Translations under genes and position numbers: made by a program
Source of the DNA: Pseudomonas sp. stari2
GTDB taxonomy: Bacteria > Pseudomonadota > Gammaproteobacteria > Pseudomonadales > Pseudomonadaceae
NCBI RefSeq assembly: GCF_040760005.1
Contig: NZ_CP099760.1
Span: 5,053,501-5,117,500, forward strand
Direction: 5' to 3'
DNA: 64,000 nt
Part shown: positions 62,089 to 64,000 of the stretch, piece by piece
How the letters are laid out: every line of letters begins with the position of its first letter
Numbering within the stretch: the stretch's first letter is position 1
Notes under the pieces: generated by a model
Seen by the model: only the letters and a program-made list of their open reading frames with translations
What the model was told of the DNA's origin: nothing
Databases searched by the model: none

Positions 62089-63083
62089 GCCGCGGCATTC
62101 TGTTGCTGATCGGCCTGCTGGTGGCCGTGGCAGTTCCCGTTCTGCTCGGGGGAGGCGAGACGTGGGAGCGCCTGCAGGCCTTTCCGCTGCGCTGGCTATT
62201 GATCATGTTCGCCATGGTTCTGCTGTGCTGGGGCATCAACACCTTGCGTCTGCGGCTGTTGCTCGGCGATCAGCGTGACCGGGTCACGCCCGTCAAAAGC
62301 CTCGGGGTGGTGATGGCTGCCGAATTTGCCTGGTGCGCCACGCCCGGCGGCAGCGGTGGGCCGTTGACGATCATGGCGCTGTTGGCCCGCAGCGGCGTGC
62401 GCCCGGCCCGGGGCAGCGCCGTGTTTGCGATGGATCAGTTGAGCGATCTGCTGTTTTTTCTCTGCGCCCTGATTGGAATTCTGATCTACGCGTTGTTCCA
62501 GCATCTCAGCGACCGTATGGAATGGTTGCTGATCGTCAGTGCGATGTCGTTGACCGGTGGCCTGTTCAGTTGCGTGCTGGTCGCGCGCTATCACCGTCGC
62601 TTGATCCGCCTGAGCGGGCGCCTGCTGGCCGGGATGAACGTCGAACCCCGCACTCGACGGCGTTGGGCGCGGCAGTTGCTGCATTTTCTGGCCGCTTTCA
62701 CCGATGCACTGAAATTGCCGTGGCAGACACTGATCAAGGTGTTCGTCCTGACCTGCGTGCATTGGTCGCTGCGATACAGCGTGCTGTACCTGGCGTTGCG
62801 CGGGCTGGGGGCGGACGTGCAGTGGGCCTGGACGTTTCTGATCCAGATGCTTTCGCTGGGTGCGGGGCAATTCAGCCTGTTGCCGGGCGGTGCCGGTGCG
62901 GCGGAATTAACCTCGGCGGCGCTGCTGGCGCCGATGGTCGGCAAATCGACCGCGGCGGCGGCGATCCTGATCTGGCGGGTGGTGACGTATTACTTCTATC
63001 TGCTGGTCGGTGGCCCGGTGTTTCTATTGATGCTGGGCCGGCCGTTGCTGAAAAAACTGCTGAGCGTCAGGCAGGCTTCTTGA
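62085..63083 (+). CDS. UPF0104/YbhN-family (LPG-synthase-TM-like) membrane protein
   Basis: A 332-residue inner-membrane protein with about eight helices, related to the flippase-like half of lysylphosphatidylglycerol synthases (FAWCATPGGSGGPLTIMALL; FSLLPGGAGAAEL). The start is TTG in TTGA, overlapping the previous stop by four bases, so translation is coupled. Family members often sit with glycolipid genes. Its 3' end overlaps the convergent small gene by 17 bases. Confidence 0.85.
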   Translation: MSRGILLLIGLLVAVAVPVLLGGGETWERLQAFPLRWLLIMFAMVLLCWGINTLRLRLLLGDQRDRVTPVKSLGVVMAAEFAWCATPGGSGGPLTIMALLARSGVRPARGSAVFAMDQLSDLLFFLCALIGILIYALFQHLSDRMEWLLIVSAMSLTGGLFSCVLVARYHRRLIRLSGRLLAGMNVEPRTRRRWARQLLHFLAAFTDALKLPWQTLIKVFVLTCVHWSLRYSVLYLALRGLGADVQWAWTFLIQMLSLGAGQFSLLPGGAGAAELTSAALLAPMVGKSTAAAAILIWRVVTYYFYLLVGGPVFLLMLGRPLLKKLLSVRQAS

Positions 63084-63243
63084 GGTCATCTTCTTCGTCC
63101 TTGAGTTGTTCCCACAGTTCGGCAGCGCCGGGAAACTCCGTGCCATCCTCCGGGCTCAGGTCATCCGGGTCATAGCGGCTCAGGCAGCCCTCGCCGAGGG
63201 TGGCGGGTGCCTTGGAAGTGGCTTTGTCCAGTGGATCGCTCAT
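63067..63243 (-). CDS. Small acidic hypothetical protein
   Basis: A 58-residue protein (MSDPLDKATSKAPATLGEGC at the start, then SRYDPDDLSPEDGTEFPGAAELW, ending with a short acid/lysine run). No membrane segment or known domain is visible. Likely conserved in pseudomonads between this cassette and purU, but I do not recognise a function. The ATG at 63243 was preferred to an in-frame upstream ATG; it overlaps the UPF0104 gene tail on the other strand. Confidence 0.7.
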   Translation of the reverse strand: MSDPLDKATSKAPATLGEGCLSRYDPDDLSPEDGTEFPGAAELWEQLKDEEDDLKKPA

Positions 63244-63274
63244 GAACGCTTCCTCACAGGGCTGCAACAAGTCG

Positions 63275-63313
63275 AAAAAAAGGGCCTGAGGCGATTGAAC
63301 GCCCAGGCCCTTT
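63275..63313 (-). terminator. Terminator of purU
   Basis: On the minus strand AAAGGGCCTG pairs with CAGGCCCTTT around a 15-base loop, followed by a seven-T run. Confidence 0.92.
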
Positions 63314-63335
63314 GCTTTTCAACCGAAAGGTTCGA

Positions 63336-64000
63336 TCAGAACACCACGGTCTTGTTGCCGTGCACCAGCACGCGGTCTTCCAGGTGATAACGCAGACCAC
63401 GGGCCAGCACCATCTTCTCGACGTCACGGCCGAAACGCACCATGTCTTCGATGCTGTCGCTGTGGCTGACGCGCACCACGTCCTGCTCGATGATCGGCCC
63501 GGCGTCCAGCTCTTCGGTCACATAGTGGCAGGTTGCGCCGATCAGCTTCACGCCACGCAGAGATGCCTGGTGATACGGTTTGGCGCCGACGAACGACGGC
63601 AGGAAGCTGTGGTGAATGTTGATGACCTTGTGTGCGTATTCGCGGCACATGTCCGGCGGCAGGATCTGCATGTACCGCGCCAGCACTACCACTTCGGCAT
63701 CGTGCTGCTTGACCAGGCGCGACACTTCGTCGAAGGCCGGTTGCTTGTCCTGCGGATTGACCGGGACATGGTAATAAGGAATGCCGTGCCACTCGACCAT
63801 GCTGCGCAGGTCGTCGTGGTTGGAAATCACGCAGGAGATCTCACAATCGAGTTCATCGCTGTGCCAGCGGTGCAACAGGTCAGCCAGGCAGTGGGATTCA
63901 CGGCTGGCCATCAGCACCACGCGTTTTTTCTGCTCGGTGTCGGTGATGCGCCAGTCCATCGAGAACTCTTCGGCGATCGGTGCAAACTTCTCGCGCAACA
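63336..64000 (-). CDS. purU: Formyltetrahydrofolate deformylase, 5' end outside the window
   Basis: The C-terminal 221 residues of PurU, which hydrolyses 10-formyl-THF to formate and THF. The formyltransferase-fold active site is seen (VLARYMQILPPDMC; INIHHSFLPSFVGAKPYHQA, with catalytic His and Asn-like residues; GATCHYVTEELDAGPII). The N-terminal ACT domain and start codon lie beyond the window. PurU complements the gcv genes in balancing C1-folate pools. Confidence 0.97.
   Translation of the reverse strand, partial: LREKFAPIAEEFSMDWRITDTEQKKRVVLMASRESHCLADLLHRWHSDELDCEISCVISNHDDLRSMVEWHGIPYYHVPVNPQDKQPAFDEVSRLVKQHDAEVVVLARYMQILPPDMCREYAHKVINIHHSFLPSFVGAKPYHQASLRGVKLIGATCHYVTEELDAGPIIEQDVVRVSHSDSIEDMVRFGRDVEKMVLARGLRYHLEDRVLVHGNKTVVF

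Overview
This window is a chromosomal stretch of a fluorescent-group Pseudomonas (P. fluorescens-like). The evidence is the high-GC coding style, Pseudomonas-type REP palindromes (several beginning TGTGGGAG), a GcsR-type regulator next to the glycine-cleavage genes, an arcDABC operon, and blocks of gene order that I remember from P. aeruginosa and P. putida (tol-pal/ruv/yebC/aspS/dps/slyX/oprD; yajQ/panE/kinase/Nudix/GST/argJ/secA/dciA; amino-acid chemoreceptor to purU). I saw no insertion sequence, prophage, integron or CRISPR array. This is core genome, and the interest lies mostly in regulatory DNA and in a few gene fusions and cassettes.

Layout. 1-4.3 kb: an iron/heme cell-surface signalling locus (3' part of a FecR anti-sigma gene, an STN-containing TonB-dependent heme-type receptor, heme oxygenase). 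The receptor and heme oxygenase genes share a near-identical ECF-type promoter. 4.3-9.4 kb: a YbaN-like membrane protein, a dCache chemoreceptor, a CoA-transferase and AlkA. 9.4-16.5 kb: arginine catabolism, with two divergent ArcD antiporter paralogues (one translationally coupled to alkA), arcA, arcB, arcC and a DUF5064-like gene; the ArcD intergenic region has ANR-like half-sites. 16.6-24.3 kb: gcsR, then a sigma-54 promoter with three GcsR-like operators, then gcvH-gcvP-sdaA-gcvT, which convert glycine and serine to C1 units, ammonia and pyruvate. 24.3-26.7 kb: a structured intergenic region, a cold-shock protein, an RDD protein and nadA. 26.9-33.98 kb (minus strand): tRNA-Lys, queE-queC (preQ0 synthesis) and the complete Tol-Pal operon ybgC-tolQRAB-pal-cpoB.

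34.1-39.5 kb (minus strand): ruvC-ruvA-ruvB, yebC, aspS and a zinc-ribbon protein. 39.6-42.3 kb: a ribbon-helix-helix protein, Dps, a membrane protein fused to a cold-shock domain, and slyX with a HIT protein. 43.2-46.1 kb: oprD, an MscS channel and yajQ. 46.2-49.8 kb (plus strand): panE, a hybrid-free sensor kinase and a PduO-type cobalamin adenosyltransferase. 49.9-55.7 kb (minus strand): Nudix-ThiE fusion, glutathione transferase, argJ and secA. 56.0-64 kb: dciA (helicase loader), a HerA-like ATPase, a PctA-type amino-acid chemoreceptor, a tightly overlapping glycosyltransferase/deacetylase/UPF0104 cassette, a small acidic protein and the 3' part of purU.

Common themes are amino-acid use (arginine, glycine/serine, amino-acid taxis, OprD uptake), envelope integrity (Tol-Pal, MscS, SecA, the glycosyltransferase cassette) and heme-iron acquisition. 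The most checkable new observations are the duplicated ECF promoter whose second -35 lies inside a terminator U-tract, the GcsR operator array, a potential pseudoknot after gcvT, the membrane-anchored cold-shock domain protein and the three-gene envelope cassette.
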